NCBI GenBank assembly: GCA_036937835.1
Contig: CM072876.1
Span: forward strand, 18,040,001 to 18,104,000
Length of the DNA stretch: 64,000 nucleotides
Reading direction: 5' to 3'
Source of the DNA: Pampus argenteus
Lineage: Eukaryota; Chordata; Actinopteri; Scombriformes; Stromateidae
In this document: piece by piece, positions 8,837 to 20,100 of the stretch
Layout of the letters: the number at the start of each line of letters is the position of its first letter
Position numbering within the stretch: the stretch's first letter is position 1
Notes under the pieces: generated by a model
What the model was told of the DNA's origin: nothing
Database searches by the model: none
Seen by the model: only the letters and a program-made list of their open reading frames with translations
Program-made: the position numbers and the translations under genes

Positions 8837-11672
8837 CAAGTGACACTGAGTCAGAAAGATCTGAATTTTCCACTCAACTTGCGTAAACTTTGATCTACGA
8901 ATTCACACTGTTTACCAATAGCAAGCCACCATGCTGAGTCCAAAATGGAGGAAGCTATTGTAGCTCATTAGCTACTGTAGGAGCCAAATATGCTGCTGTA
9001 GTTACCAGAGGGTTAATTGTTAGTGATTGCATTGAGGTTACTGTTGTCGCCAGTTGTTTGACCCAGAAAGGGGAAAGGGGTTTTGACCGCTTCAGCACTA
9101 AAGTTTGCTAGTCTTGCAGTGAGTTGTGTGTTTTGTTTATGACTGGAAACTATTGAAAATAGGGTTTGGCTAGTTGGAAGACTAGAAACTGCAGTCCACT
9201 TACTCTTGATACACTAGATACACCTTTTCGGGACATGAACCTGTGCTAGGAGTGTTTTCTGTCCGTTATTCATGACAATCTGAATAGTAAATTGAGGCTG
9301 TACTAAACAACATACAACAAGTACAACAGGGTTTTTTACGGACAGAAGCATGGTTGTGCCATGTGTTCATAGGGGAATTAGAGAGCTGAGTCTGAGCTCC
9401 AGTACTGTTTTAGATACGTGGACAATAGGTGGGTCAGAAAAAAAAGGCTAAGAAGAAGAAAAGGAGCACGAACAAGGAAGCCCTAAAAGCTTGTGGGGAC
9501 ACCAGGTGTGGACCTTTGTGAAAACAGTAACAAGGTCCAGCAAGAACACCAAAACTGCAAGTGGAGAAGGAAAGAAGCATGAACACAACATGGTCATTCC
9601 ATATGTAGCTGGAGTATATGTTGTTGAAGAGTGTTTTTCAAACCCAGCAACCCACTGAGACAGAAACTTCTCTACCCAAAAAACACACACCCAAATGCAA
9701 GCAGAGCAATTTAGTGACCTATACATCAGGGTGACAAAACAACTGCTTATCAAGCACATGGCCCAACACAGGAGAGACAACTCCTCAGGTCCAGACTCAA
9801 CAGTCTACAGGGGACATTTTTTTGAAGACAGTAATATTGATCGTCACAGACAGTTTAGTACAATATCAATCAAGCTGAAACGTTGATTATGTTAAGTTGA
9901 TAAATACATTCAGCTTATGATATACTGTATGTACAATATATTACAAATAAATGTACATAATACATGCATGAACCTTTCTGCTCATCAGGTGCTGCAAGTC
10001 TCGGAAAGGGAATCGGGGGAATCCTTTTTTCTCGCTTTTCCCGATCCAGCGGCCAGGTAGGTGGAGTGGAGGAGGAGCCGTCAGACTCTGAGGGTGGAGC
10101 CTCTGAAGTGGAAAACTTGGCATCAGGAGAGGAAGGAGTGACAGTGACAGAAAGTGAGATTAGAGACAAACAAATAGAGGAGGAGACGAGGGAGATAGAG
10201 CCTGCTATGTCCGAGTCCACTTCAGCAGTCATGGATCACACCTCATGTAAGTACAGTTGTGCAGTCTGTTTAGTAACTCACTTAAATTCACCTCAGATGA
10301 ATATCATGTCAGAATTTTCTGGCTGAAATGATGACAGAATGATCCGCCACTGCTTCATTTTAGGTTTAATTTGTGTTTAAGAGTAACGTCTGGCTAGAAC
10401 AACAGTTAAATCACCTTCTCTATTAGATAGGCTAATAGCCTATTTACTGCTGATTAAGCTTTTTCATGCTGAACAATTCCAAGTATAAAACATTTTTTTG
10501 TTTTATTTACTTGATGTATGTACTTTTTAGCGGGTCACAGTCAAAATTGTTTTGAAATGTATTCAGCATCATCTTCATCACCACAGACAGCCAATGTAAT
10601 CTCTTAAGATCAATGATTATCTAGAAATGGGCTCAGATGAAAAATTGAAGAGATCAAGTCTGCAAGGGGCCGAGTTTATGTGGACTTCTAGAGAAACCTC
10701 TTTGGTGCAGTTTTCACCAGATGTTTCTTGGAGGATCATAGGAATATACAGTATATAATAAAGCTAATCACTCTGCAATATCACTAAAATGTTAAGTAAT
10801 TACAAATCCTTTCCATTTAAGACAATACATTGTTGTTAGACAAAATCCAAGATGAATTAAGTAAATTAATTTGAAAAACAGAATGTTTGACTAGTGAGAT
10901 TACGATAAAAGGTCCATGTTTAAAAATGAACTGCAACAAAAGTCAACACACCCTCCATTCTTTTATTTTTTAATATTTTATATGCCCATATTTATTTTTC
11001 ATTATAAATCCTCCCGGGCATTGATGATATCAGTCTTGCACAAATATGTGGAGAAGTGTTTCAGTTGACATTTCATTTTCATTTGACTGAAGGAATGTGC
11101 TGTCATTACTTGATGTATAGTTCATCAATGTAGCAAGGTTTGATATCATACATAACAGAATATGTATATCCTCAATAATTTGCATTAGTTTATTATAATC
11201 TGCTGGGTCAGACAGTCAAAGGTTGATATACCATATACATGGAAATTTTATCCTTGTTGGTCCAGTACCGTTGTAGACCTAAAGTCATGACCACTATGAA
11301 TATTTGGATTCAACCAGTAAAACAATACTTCTTCTTGGTGCTAAGTTTATCTTTAAATAACTAAATTAAACAAAATTTCTGTTTTTCAAGGAAAAAGAAA
11401 CTACTAAGGAAAGTATATTCTCATGACATTCATGCTATTCATACTGAACATTGACATTGATACTGTGTTATGTTCTCCGTTTTACAGTGGAACTGGAAAG
11501 ACGCATCGACTTTGAGCTGAGAGAGGGCTTGGTGGAGAGCCGCTATTGGTCAGCAGTGACCTCACACACAGCCTATTGGTGCTCCTATGATGTGGCACTG
11601 TTCCTCCTTACCTTCATGTACAGACCACAAGAGCCGCCTGAAACTACAGAAGACAACACAGACACCTCATAA
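6633..11672 (+). CDS. ddhd1: DDHD1-like phosphatidic acid-preferring phospholipase A1, last six exons
   Basis: The product removes the sn-1 acyl chain of phosphatidic acid and related phospholipids; family members are cytosolic or membrane-associated. Exons: 6633-6708, 7374-7523, 7824-7888, 8201-8379, 9989-10246, 11488-11672. All have GT/AG borders and compatible phases, giving 303 codons and TAA at 11670. Translation includes FFCMGSPLAVFLALRG, RLFNIFHPTDPV, YRLEPLILKHYSNIAPV, RRHYGESITSLGKASI, IDFELREGLVESRYW and SHTAYW..YDVALFLLTFMY. This is the whole C-terminal DDHD domain with its conserved Asp and His positions. The catalytic GxSxG region lies further upstream, outside the window. The glycine/serine-rich insert between GKASI and the last exon is variable in the family. 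DDHD1 fits better than DDHD2 from the FFCMGSPLAVFLALRG and GESIT..GKAS blocks. All introns except the first are intact in the window. Confidence 0.88.
7374..7523 (+). CDS. ddhd1: ddhd1 exon: start of DDHD domain
   Basis: Acceptor CAG at 7371-7373, donor GTGAGC from 7524, phase 0 at both ends, 50 codons. It encodes VENFFCMGSPLAVFLALRGI and HILPTSICKRLFNIFHPTDPV, the opening of the DDHD domain. Confidence 0.9.
7651..7675. repeat. (TTA)n microsatellite
   Basis: About eight uninterrupted TTA/ATT units inside a ddhd1 intron. Confidence 0.9.
7824..7888 (+). CDS. ddhd1: ddhd1 exon
   Basis: Acceptor CAG at 7821-7823, donor GTAAGA from 7889. It encodes AYRLEPLILKHYSNIAPVQIH and ends two bases into a Trp codon completed by the next exon. 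Confidence 0.9.
8018..8154 (+). mobile_element. short 5'-truncated L1-type insertion with target-site duplication
   Basis: The 13-mer AGAACTGAAGACA occurs at 8018-8030 and again at 8142-8154. Between them lie 111 bp ending in CTCAATAAACAAAGTTGAG and a poly-A run, which resembles the 3' end of fish L1 elements. The direct repeat plus poly-A are the marks of target-primed reverse transcription. It lies about 45 bp upstream of a ddhd1 exon. Confidence 0.75.
8201..8379 (+). CDS. ddhd1: ddhd1 exon
   Basis: Acceptor CAG at 8198-8200, donor GTGAGC from 8380. It encodes YNTTSPTPYDQIRPTLL, a Ser/Pro-rich stretch and RRHYGESITSLGKASIM. The Asp in PYDQIRP is one of the conserved DDHD-domain positions. 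Confidence 0.9.
8784..8836. repeat. (AT)n followed by poly-T
   Basis: About 18 AT units, then 16 T, within a ddhd1 intron. Simple low-complexity tract. Confidence 0.9.
9430..9890 (+). pseudogene. Penelope-like element remnant with GIY-YIG endonuclease
   Basis: Plus-strand pieces in shifting frames read MVIPYVAGV (about 9590), a short linker containing CKQSN, then FSDLYI, TKQLL, KHMAQHRR, NSSG, DSTVY and GHFFEDSNI (about 9710-9840). The DLYI..TKQLL..R..QHRR pattern is the GIY-YIG nuclease found at the C terminus of Penelope-like retroelements, and the PYVAGV block precedes it in fish copies. Several frameshifts and a stop (near 9657) show decay. The RT part is not present. It lies within the ddhd1 intron between exons 8379 and 9989. 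Confidence 0.7.
9989..10246 (+). CDS. ddhd1: ddhd1 exon: variable insert
   Basis: Acceptor CAG at 9986-9988, donor GTAAGT from 10247. It encodes AASLGKGIGGILFSRFSRSS followed by an acidic Glu/Ser-rich low-complexity stretch. The GKGIGG..FSRF block is conserved in DDHD1 proteins; the acidic part is variable. Confidence 0.87.
10247..11487. other. ddhd1 last intron, no further feature seen
   Basis: AT-rich intron without recognisable repeats or reading frames. It ends with the acceptor TTTTACAG before 11488. Confidence 0.6.
11488..11672 (+). CDS. ddhd1: ddhd1 terminal coding exon
   Basis: Encodes LERRIDFELREGLVESRYW, SAVTSHTAYWCSYDVALFLL and TFMYRPQEPP, ending at TAA 11670-11672. It carries the conserved His of SHTAYW and Asp of YDVALFLL that help define the DDHD domain. 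Confidence 0.92.
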
Positions 11673-12805
11673 CATAAGTGCAGCCATCCATCACTGTCAT
11701 CAAATTTACTTTCTTTACTTTCTTTGAAACAAAAGTGAAAGCATGGAGGATAATGAAAGATACTTTTTTTTATAATTACTGTTAAATACTGTTAAAAATA
11801 CATAACTGACATGGGAAATATTGGAATTACAAAATAATTTGTCAGTGAAGTTGTACTTTTAATTTTTGGCAGTAATGATACATTTTCAAACATGTTTGTG
11901 AGCCCCTCAAACATGGTGGGATCACAGGTGGTAACTAAAATTTCAATTTGATTGAATGATTTGGTTGGACTATTGGCTAGCAAAGCAAACTGAAATGACT
12001 GTTATAGTTGAAACTGAGTGAATTGAAAATGAATTGACCCACACATACACAAACACACACTCACTGATTTCACCCTACATGTAAATTCCTCCCAGTTTAC
12101 ACACTCTAACTTCGATGTGACCTTTGACTGAGCAGACATATACTGTGCCCAGACCTAACCCTCAGTGATGTATTTGCTCTCAACCTGTCCTCTGTTTCTC
12201 AGTCCTTTCTCTGAGCAGAAACAAAACTTTCCTGTGCAAAGCACCTTGCTGTGTTTGACTGTATCAGTTATGCTTCTGCGATAGTTACTTGTCTCACAAA
12301 GGAGCTCTGTCCATATGTTGTCCAGTTTCCAGACTGCCGATGTGCTACTGAAGCGCTAGCCCCATGCTTGAACTGGTTTCTTGAAATCTGTGATCAGCAA
12401 AGGAAATTCTCACACATTTGTGCTGTGAGGAAGAGCTGTTGTTGTCTCACTGCACCATGTCACGTCCAACCATACCAAGGGGAAAAAAAGAAATTCTGGA
12501 AGCAGCATATTCTATCACTGATACAGTTAAAATCACAGATTTAGAGTTAAGATCAATGATTTTTCTTTGTTTTTCTTCTTTCAGTTGTTTTAGCTTATCT
12601 CTATGTATAAAACAGGTTGGCCATCAAAGTGGAATGAGTCACAATCGTCCTTATAATAGTCCATGACATATTTCATTATTACCACTCCTTACAGTCTAAC
12701 CTTGGTGAATTCAGTCGTATATGTGTAAACAAACCAGCATGCACGGATGAATATGACAAGATAATTGTCCCCAATATACAATAAATCCCTATGGAGCCAA
12801 AATGC
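11673..12805 (+). other. ddhd1: probable ddhd1 3' UTR
   Basis: Non-coding sequence after the stop. The first canonical AATAAA is at 12780-12785, with another at 13022-13027, so the 3' end is likely in this range. No transcript evidence is available. Confidence 0.45.
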
Positions 12806-14142
12806 CATGCTGCCAAATGCAGATACTTTCTCTGTTTATGTTTATTCAGACACAGAAACAAAATTTTTAAGTAATTCATGTAAAAAATAATGTTTATTTG
12901 AAAAGATTTAGGAGTCTCAGCACCTTGCCCCAATGTTTGTCATTTTGTGCGATATACGAGCAAACTTAGCATGACGCATAGAGCCACATTGGCCACATTT
13001 AAGGGAAATACTTCAGGCTGAAATAAACCAGAATTTTCCTTCAAGTGTTGGTGAAAGTACTGAATTACGCTGTAGGTTGGCTCACCTGAAAAGCATTAAC
13101 TCCACAATTTACACCAAGTTGTACACCATAATGTCATGTTTACATGGAATGAACTATTTTTGTTAGGAATTAAGGACATTGTTTAGGTGATAAAAAGTGG
13201 TGGCCAAATGTTTGTGAATGCCAACGGACCACATTTGCTCTTATGGATAACAGAAGGATGTCTGACTTTAATGTCAGAGCTACACTGAAATCTCATATTG
13301 CACATGATTTATTATTTGACTGTCTTTGTTCTTTGTACTGAGAAAACTTACCAAATTACTGCGTGACCCAGGTTTGACATCTAAGAATATTATATACATG
13401 TTTATTTGTTGGCCTTTTTTTGAGTTTTTAAGGAATTGAAGTCACACTTAGGTTCAAACAAAACATGATATGGATATGTACCATGTACATAGATTATGTG
13501 CTTTGATTTGCTGAGACATGGAGAAACAAGCATGCGGACAAGCATTTAGAACCTACAGATTCTACAGGGTTTAATTACATTTAAAACATTGAGAAAGAAA
13601 CTAAGAAACAAACCTGCCCTTTTTTATTTTTACATTTATGATTATTTTGTTCCGATACATGTTTACAATACAGTCTTTTTGTTTAATTTTTGTATGTTTA
13701 TTGTATATCTACCTTACTCCCTGTAGTAAATGAGTTTTATGCCTGGAGTTGGAGCCTGTGGCCAGAAATTTGTTTCAGGGTGGTAAAGTAGAGGCTCGGG
13801 TCTCATCTCTGCCCAGTGTGCCCAGTGAGGTTCTGTTTAGTCAATGAAGTGATTCCCAAGCATCTCTGCCTCTAAGAAAGGTTTATGTAATAATGCCATT
13901 TCAAATGTTCCTCATTGGCCATCAGCTGCGCAAACATTTGAGTCAGCTTGATTATTAGGAAGATGTGGTTTTCCAAAGTATGATTGTTTAACAGTGACAC
14001 CATATCTTTGAATTGTATTTTTATGCATTATGTTTTGGGAAAAATGTAATGCTGCATGTTAACTACAACACCTGGATTTACACTTAAGCATGCTTATGGT
14101 GGATAAGGTGTAATTAGGTTAAGGTACCTCATTTTTTATTTT
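12806..14142. other. intergenic, nothing recognised
   Basis: AT-rich sequence between the probable end of ddhd1 and an L2 tail. No gene or repeat is supported. Confidence 0.5.
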
Positions 14143-14395
14143 GATATGTTCTGTACATGTGACATCCATTGCACGTCTGTCCGTCCTGGAAGAGGGATCC
14201 CTCCTCTGTGGCTCTTCCTGAGATTTCTTCCACCTTTTTTCCTGTTAAAAGGTTTTTTGGTGGGCAAGTTTTTCCTTACCCGAATCGAGGATCTGAGAAG
14301 AGAGGGTGTCACTCTCTGTACAGATTGTAAAGCCCTCTGAGACAAATGTATTTTGTGATTTTGGACTATATAAATAAAATTTGATTTGATATAAA
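14143..14395 (+). mobile_element. 3' tail of an L2-type LINE (5'-truncated)
   Basis: A widespread fish repeat end: GACATCCATTGCACGTCTGT, the block around GAGGGATCCCTCCTCTG, TTTTTCCTTACCCGAATCGAG and GTAAAGCCCTCTGAGACAAA, finishing in TATAAATAAAATTTGATTTGATA with a short (TTTGA)n. A second copy, inverted and with a longer (TCAAA)n tail, is at 26463-26605. Assignment to the L2 3' UTR is from recalled repeat families. Confidence 0.7.
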
Positions 14396-16363
14396 AAAAA
14401 GCAACTTTGGTAAAACACTATAATTCAATTTAGGTAATTCTAGCAGATTATCAGTGCCTCCATTGCATTTTCTACACAACTTGCCCCAGTTTACGTTTCG
14501 CTTTCTATTTTTGTATCTGTCTTTAAGATAATAATATTGTAAGGTGATAAAACTGTTTACAATCAGAGTTTTTGCATTAATATTTATACTTGCATAAAGC
14601 TGACAGCAATGAGCCTGAATATATGGTTAGGAAACTAATAGCACTATTGTATGTAAAGATAAAGAAAAGTGCTGGATACAGTTAAATAGTAAAATGGGAA
14701 TCCACATCTCCTTTTTTGTTGCATTATATTAAAAGTCACATTATTTTTGCATTGCTACTAAAATCTGCCATTGCAAATATGCATAATATGTGGCATAACA
14801 ATTCTCCCTGAACATAAATTGATGCATAAAGTTGCATATGATTATAAATGCCATAGATTGTTTGCAGCACTAGGTGGCAGCCTGGTCATTGACAATCACT
14901 GCTGGTGTTTCTGCTCCTGTGTAATGCTACTGCTAAACAGCCTACCAACAGCACTATCTGTCCTTGTTTATTTGTCTTTCTAAACACTCTTCTTCCTGTG
15001 TAACACCTTAGGTTACCATGACCAGTGCCATATCTAAGCAACATGAACATGCATTCTAGAGAGTTCTTGTCAGGAAGTACTGTCCCTACTATACTGAGGA
15101 CAGAGGTGGTGTTGTTGTGGGTACTCCACCCAAGGCTATATTGCTTTGGACTTGGCTGAAGTTGATTTTCATTCTCTGCAATAGGTTGAAAATAAAATGT
15201 TAAATAGCTGTATTTCAATATTTGGAATAAAGTCATATTCCTAACTTCATACATTTGGTGACAGTGTAAATAAATACATATATTATTTTGCAAAGTGCTA
15301 TTTGTTACTTCAAAATTAAACAACGCAAATGTTGAACTACAGCTCACATTGTGATCTTTAATCAACTGAAAAGAATGATCCTTCTTTTCACAGAAGGACA
15401 CTCTTTCTTCCCTCAGTGTACTGTTCCTTCTTGGATGATGTGGTGCTTTACCTTGATAAATCTTTGATATTTCATTAAAATAAAGGGACATGCACCTCTC
15501 CTCTGGTCTCCATTCATTCATTTAAATATATCTGTGTTTCTGCTGTGTTTGTTCACAATGTTGACTTCTGTTTTAATTTTTGTCATGGAAGGTCACTGGA
15601 ATCTGTTTGTCTGCTAAACGTGTCAGCCATTGTTCCTCATGCTAACTAGCCAAATGTACTGCCTGATAGTCATCAGATAGTCATCAGACTGAAGACTGTC
15701 CTCAGTTACTATGGAAATTTATCCCTCCAGATTAATGTGATCCTGGTCAGGTTAGTTAGGCTTTGCTTTAGGCTTAACCAGTGTTGCAGTCAATCTGTCA
15801 GTCTGAAACACTATTCTCACTTTCACGGCTTCACTGTAAATGTGAGTAAGTTTGCTCTTACTGTGTACTTATAATCTAAAAGTATCCGCAGCAAATTTAC
15901 AGTACTTTTAAATGGCCTGCAATCAAAATACAACCATAGCTGTAGCCACGTAATAAGAGACATTTTCTCACAAAGAAACAGTCTTATTACTAAAAACACA
16001 AGAAAGGCAGACAGTAAATCTGAAGGCATTTGAACAGAATTTTGTTTTTTCCTGGAAAATGCTAATTATTTTATTCCAATACTTTTTTTTCTTTTTTCGT
16101 TTTGTATCTTACACATTTTTTACATTAAATTCCAGCACTCAAACATGACTTAAACCAGTTCAGCACACATCACAGTTTTGTCTTTAGGCTACAGTTTTGT
16201 CAGTCAGGCTAGTGTCCAGACGTTGATTTGTGTGTGTGTGTGTGTGACACAGATCGGGACTGTTCTCTCACTTCCACGTGCAAGTCAACCTCTTGAAATG
16301 GGATGGACTGTGGCTTGTGTGTGCCTTCACAGCAAGGCACGCCACTCTGTGTGCCCAACAGGG
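14396..16363. other. intergenic, no supported feature
   Basis: AT-rich. A 211-codon minus-strand frame at 14886-15521 shows no domain or family resemblance and is not called. A short (TG)n lies at 16229-16246. Confidence 0.5.
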
Positions 16364-16369
16364 TATAAA
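16364..16369 (+). promoter_or_regulatory. candidate TATA box for the amisyn-like gene
   Basis: TATAAA about 670 bp upstream of the start codon. It would place a transcription start near 16395 and a leader exon ending at a GTAACT donor (16502). Acceptors CAG at 17026-17028 or TAG at 17019-17021 then join just before the ATG. Inference only. Confidence 0.25.
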
Positions 16370-17035
16370 TTCATGACAGAATCTTTGGAAATAATATTCT
16401 AACAGGCTACTAATAACACTTTGATCTAACAAGAAACCGCCCCAGAAGCCACACAGGGATTCAAGCGCCAGATTTCTGGGTGAAGAACAGGACAACAACA
16501 GGTAACTCAAATAAGTTTAGTCTATATATTTCTCAATTTTCAAGCCATGGCTTATAAACATGAATGCACTTAACACACATTCTGAATGTAAAGAAGACAT
16601 TATTAGCTATTTTTGAGCATCTTTATCAACTATGTGAACACTGTAAGAAATACATTTTTGCAGCTTTAACAGCAACGTCTGTACTTTAAAAGTCAAAATT
16701 GAGATAATAAATACCTGGCTATACCACACAAAATCTTTGGACATGAATATTGAACACTAGAGATGTAGAGAGGTTATTTTATTGGGTAACATTTTGTAAA
16801 TTTTAATTTAAAATTGTATTTTAAATTATAATTCTTTATAGTATAATAACATAAAAATGAGCATCATACACTTTCATAATTTCTCACATAATCGCAGCTG
16901 GATAGATTTGTGAGACTGATTTGTCTTTTTGTCTGTTTGTCCACACTAACTGGACATTAGTGGACAGTGTCTTCTAGACAGACCTAACATGCGCAGCCAT
17001 GTCCATCCATCACCTGTGTAGGTCACAGGACTACA

Positions 17036-17189
17036 ATGAACATTCAGTCTTATATCAACAAAGAGGTCTTCATCCCTCATGATGAGCGGATGCTGGTGGC
17101 AGTGGAGGTGAAGAGGAGGAAAAGGAAGCGGATGTCCTTCCTGCCTACTGGAGCCAAAGGAGACTACACAACATACATCTGTGTTTCAG
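17036..17189 (+). CDS. stxbp6l: stxbp6l coding exon 1
   Basis: ATG at 17036 opens MNIQSYINKEVFIPHDERML; the next upstream ATG is out of frame. Donor GTCAAA from 17190 is weak, but the phase (one base of a Val codon) fits exon 2. Encodes the first half of the PH-like domain. Confidence 0.87.
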
Positions 17190-20100
17190 GTCAAATCTGA
17201 CTTTAAGGCTTTATGTGCTGAAGATTAGCTAAGCATCTGTATTATCCAGACATGCAGCACTAAAAATTAAAAGGAGGTCCAACCTGCAGGACAGTAACAG
17301 CTCTGATTGGTTGGATATCCCTTTTAGTCTTGTAACTGCAGCTTCTGACACTGACATGTTTGACATGGTGCACTGCCTCACAGCATTACATTAAAGAGAG
17401 CTCTTTCAGTATGAAATTTGTTGACAAAACAGTAAAGACTTACAGAGTGAACAGTGAAATAGAAGTCATTAGCTCTTCTTAACAGTGCTTTTTAATAGCA
17501 TTTCTCTTTATAGACATATATTTAAATGTATGACTTGAAAATTAATTATAAAATAAAAAAAACTGTCTATAATTCTTCTAGTGGTACAATTTCAGACTAG
17601 TTCTACCAACAATGATCCAAAATTTTTTATAGCTATCAGTTTTTTCTTCCTTTGAAAATCACTCAAATGACCAGCAGACATTTATGTAAGTTTTGGAGAG
17701 CACTGGCATGTTAGGTCAAATTAGATCATTTTTTTTTTTTGGAAATTTGCCTTTACTTATATAGGTACCTGTATGTTATGTCATGCAACAAAAGTACTTG
17801 TCCGGGACTGAATAAGGCATGTTGCAGTAAGTGTCTTAATAGTCCTCCGGGACGCTACCAATGAAATTTGCTCACAGATGGGCCAGTCTTTGAGAAACCA
17901 CTGCCCACGATCCAGCCCTTGCAACTGAACATGTAGAAGCTCTTCTATAGCCACTGGCCTTGTCCAGTGAGCATTAGTTGAAAATCTTTTCTCATGATTT
18001 GTATGAAGGCAGCATACAACAGCATCAACAATACCTTATTCCTAGATTAACAGACCAGGCTGTGTGACATTTTTGGCTTTTTCCAGCCTAACTTTTGGAA
18101 ACTGTTTTTGAATAAATTAAACCCTGGTGTTTTGGCCCAAAAAAGATTCTTTGTTGAACAGTGAATCACAGCAGTCAATGTATGGAACAGCACACTGTTT
18201 GATTCTGCAGCTCTCTCCGCCACCCTAGCCATTTTCTATAAATAGTCAATCATAAAAATTCTCAATTAATTATTCAAGGTCAGTGGGGCATTTCCAGTGT
18301 CTTCTGTGCAGATATTGTCCCCCAGTTGTTCTTTTGCAAAACTGTTATTGAGTTTCATATCAGATTTTAGAAGCAACCCTAAATTCATATCAAGAGAACT
18401 TACGAGACCATCAACATTGTCTGTGTAGTGAACAACACAAAGCCACATCAGCTCCTCATTACAAAAGTGAAGCAGTTTGATGGCTCCTCCACCTTCACCA
18501 GGAGGTCCCAGTGGACAGTGGAGCAGCTCCGACAGGTCAATGGCATTAACCCCAAAAAGGTCAGCAGCACTCACAAACACACAAGAAAATGAGTCCATCT
18601 GCAGGCTTCAGTCATGATAACAAGTGTTGTTTTAAGTATTTTAAGGGTGTTTATTTGAATATTATGAATATCCTGTCTGTGCTCTGCTTGTTCAGGACAG
18701 CCCAGAGTTCGACTTGATGTTTGACAATACTGTGGACCAGTGGGTGGCCAGCTCAGCAGCAGAGAAGTGTATATTTGTCCAGATCCTGTACCATGCCTGC
18801 CAGTCTCACTGGGAGGGGAAGGCAGGGAAACTAGGTAAGGTGGGCCTCCAGAGAAGAGTAAGCCAGGGTACTCATCATGATGTCAGAGCTGGACCCAGTG
18901 ACCCTTCACCTGCTTCTGCATCCAGAACCATGCATGTCCGACGGAAGAGCTACATTCCTCCCAAGCAGACAGAGTTCATCAACTGCCAGTCCAAACTCAC
19001 AGGAGGTACGTGACTTGTGAGCTTTATGATTCTCTGGAAATCTTTTTGTTTATGTCCATTATGTGAACATTTTCTTCTTGTCCTGCCAGATGCCAGCACC
19101 ATGAATTTGGTTATCTACCGCTGCAAAGCCTTCTTGAATCGTATGAAGAATATGATCGTTGCAAACCAAAGTCGTTTATATGGTCGAGGTAAGGTACTGA
19201 ACCTTGTCTTTATCTTATGTTGGGCTCTAGTTTACAAGTAATAATGTTACTTAACCAGAATGTATTTTCTTACCTTAGTTGTGTAAAGGATAAATACTGA
19301 TGTTATTTTCCTCAGCCAGTAGAGGGAGGGTGAGTACTTGAACTGCAGGCATGAACTGCATTTGTGTGTGGGCATATCGATCTAAATATCGATAGTATCG
19401 ATACCAAGGTGACTATTGGTATCAGATCGATACTGTTGTGATGGGATCGATACTGCAGTTTCTCTTCTAGCATCCAGCAATTTACTAAAATTTCCTCAGA
19501 GCACCGCATCGCTGTTCAAACAGACCCCCCACATCCTCCTCTCTCTGCTGTTCAGTAGTGGTGGGCAATACTGGGAATTTTGGCGAAACTGATACCAATA
19601 CTTTTTACTTGCAATGACCATTCTGCTAAAATTGAGGGGAGGGGTTAAGTGTGCCTCAATGAGCACAAAGCAGCAGAGATTTTAATCTTTATTTTAATCA
19701 GATTTTAATTTTATTTAGCATTTTAAAAAGTATGTTCGGCTTATTCTTTATTCTGGGACTCAAACAATAACTCATAACAACTACCTGCCACAGGTTGTTG
19801 CTGACACCTTCACTGTAGAACACCATGACTCCTCAGGTCATATTATCCTGGGCTTGTATCTCTCTGGGTTATTTTTCCTGCTGTCTTTTTGTCTATTGTC
19901 CTCACTGTGTTGTACCTCTCCGCGGCAGCAGAAAGGCTTCTCTGTGCTCTGTGATGTGGTGGTCAGATGACTTTGTTTTTTTGGGGGAGGTTGATACAAT
20001 AGCTGGTCTTTAGGAAGCCCGGATCACTGAGAATGACATGGAGCACGGTGCACCATTGAACCCGCTGACAGGGGCAGTGTAATGGGTGGGAGAGGTGCCA

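Noticed and set aside
9448..9780. 110-codon minus-strand frame
   Set aside because: Antisense shadow of the Penelope-like remnant.
14886..15521. 211-codon minus-strand reading frame
   Set aside because: Longest frame in a gene-poor AT-rich stretch, but no recognisable domain, no splice context and unlikely composition. Treated as chance.
18266..18598. 110-codon minus-strand frame
   Set aside because: Antisense shadow of stxbp6l exon 2, whose plus-strand translation matches amisyn and has correct splice sites.
18835..18925. Small intron with GTAAGG donor and CAG acceptor inside exon 3
   Set aside because: Splicing it out (91 nt) would put the next exon out of frame, while reading through keeps the frame open.
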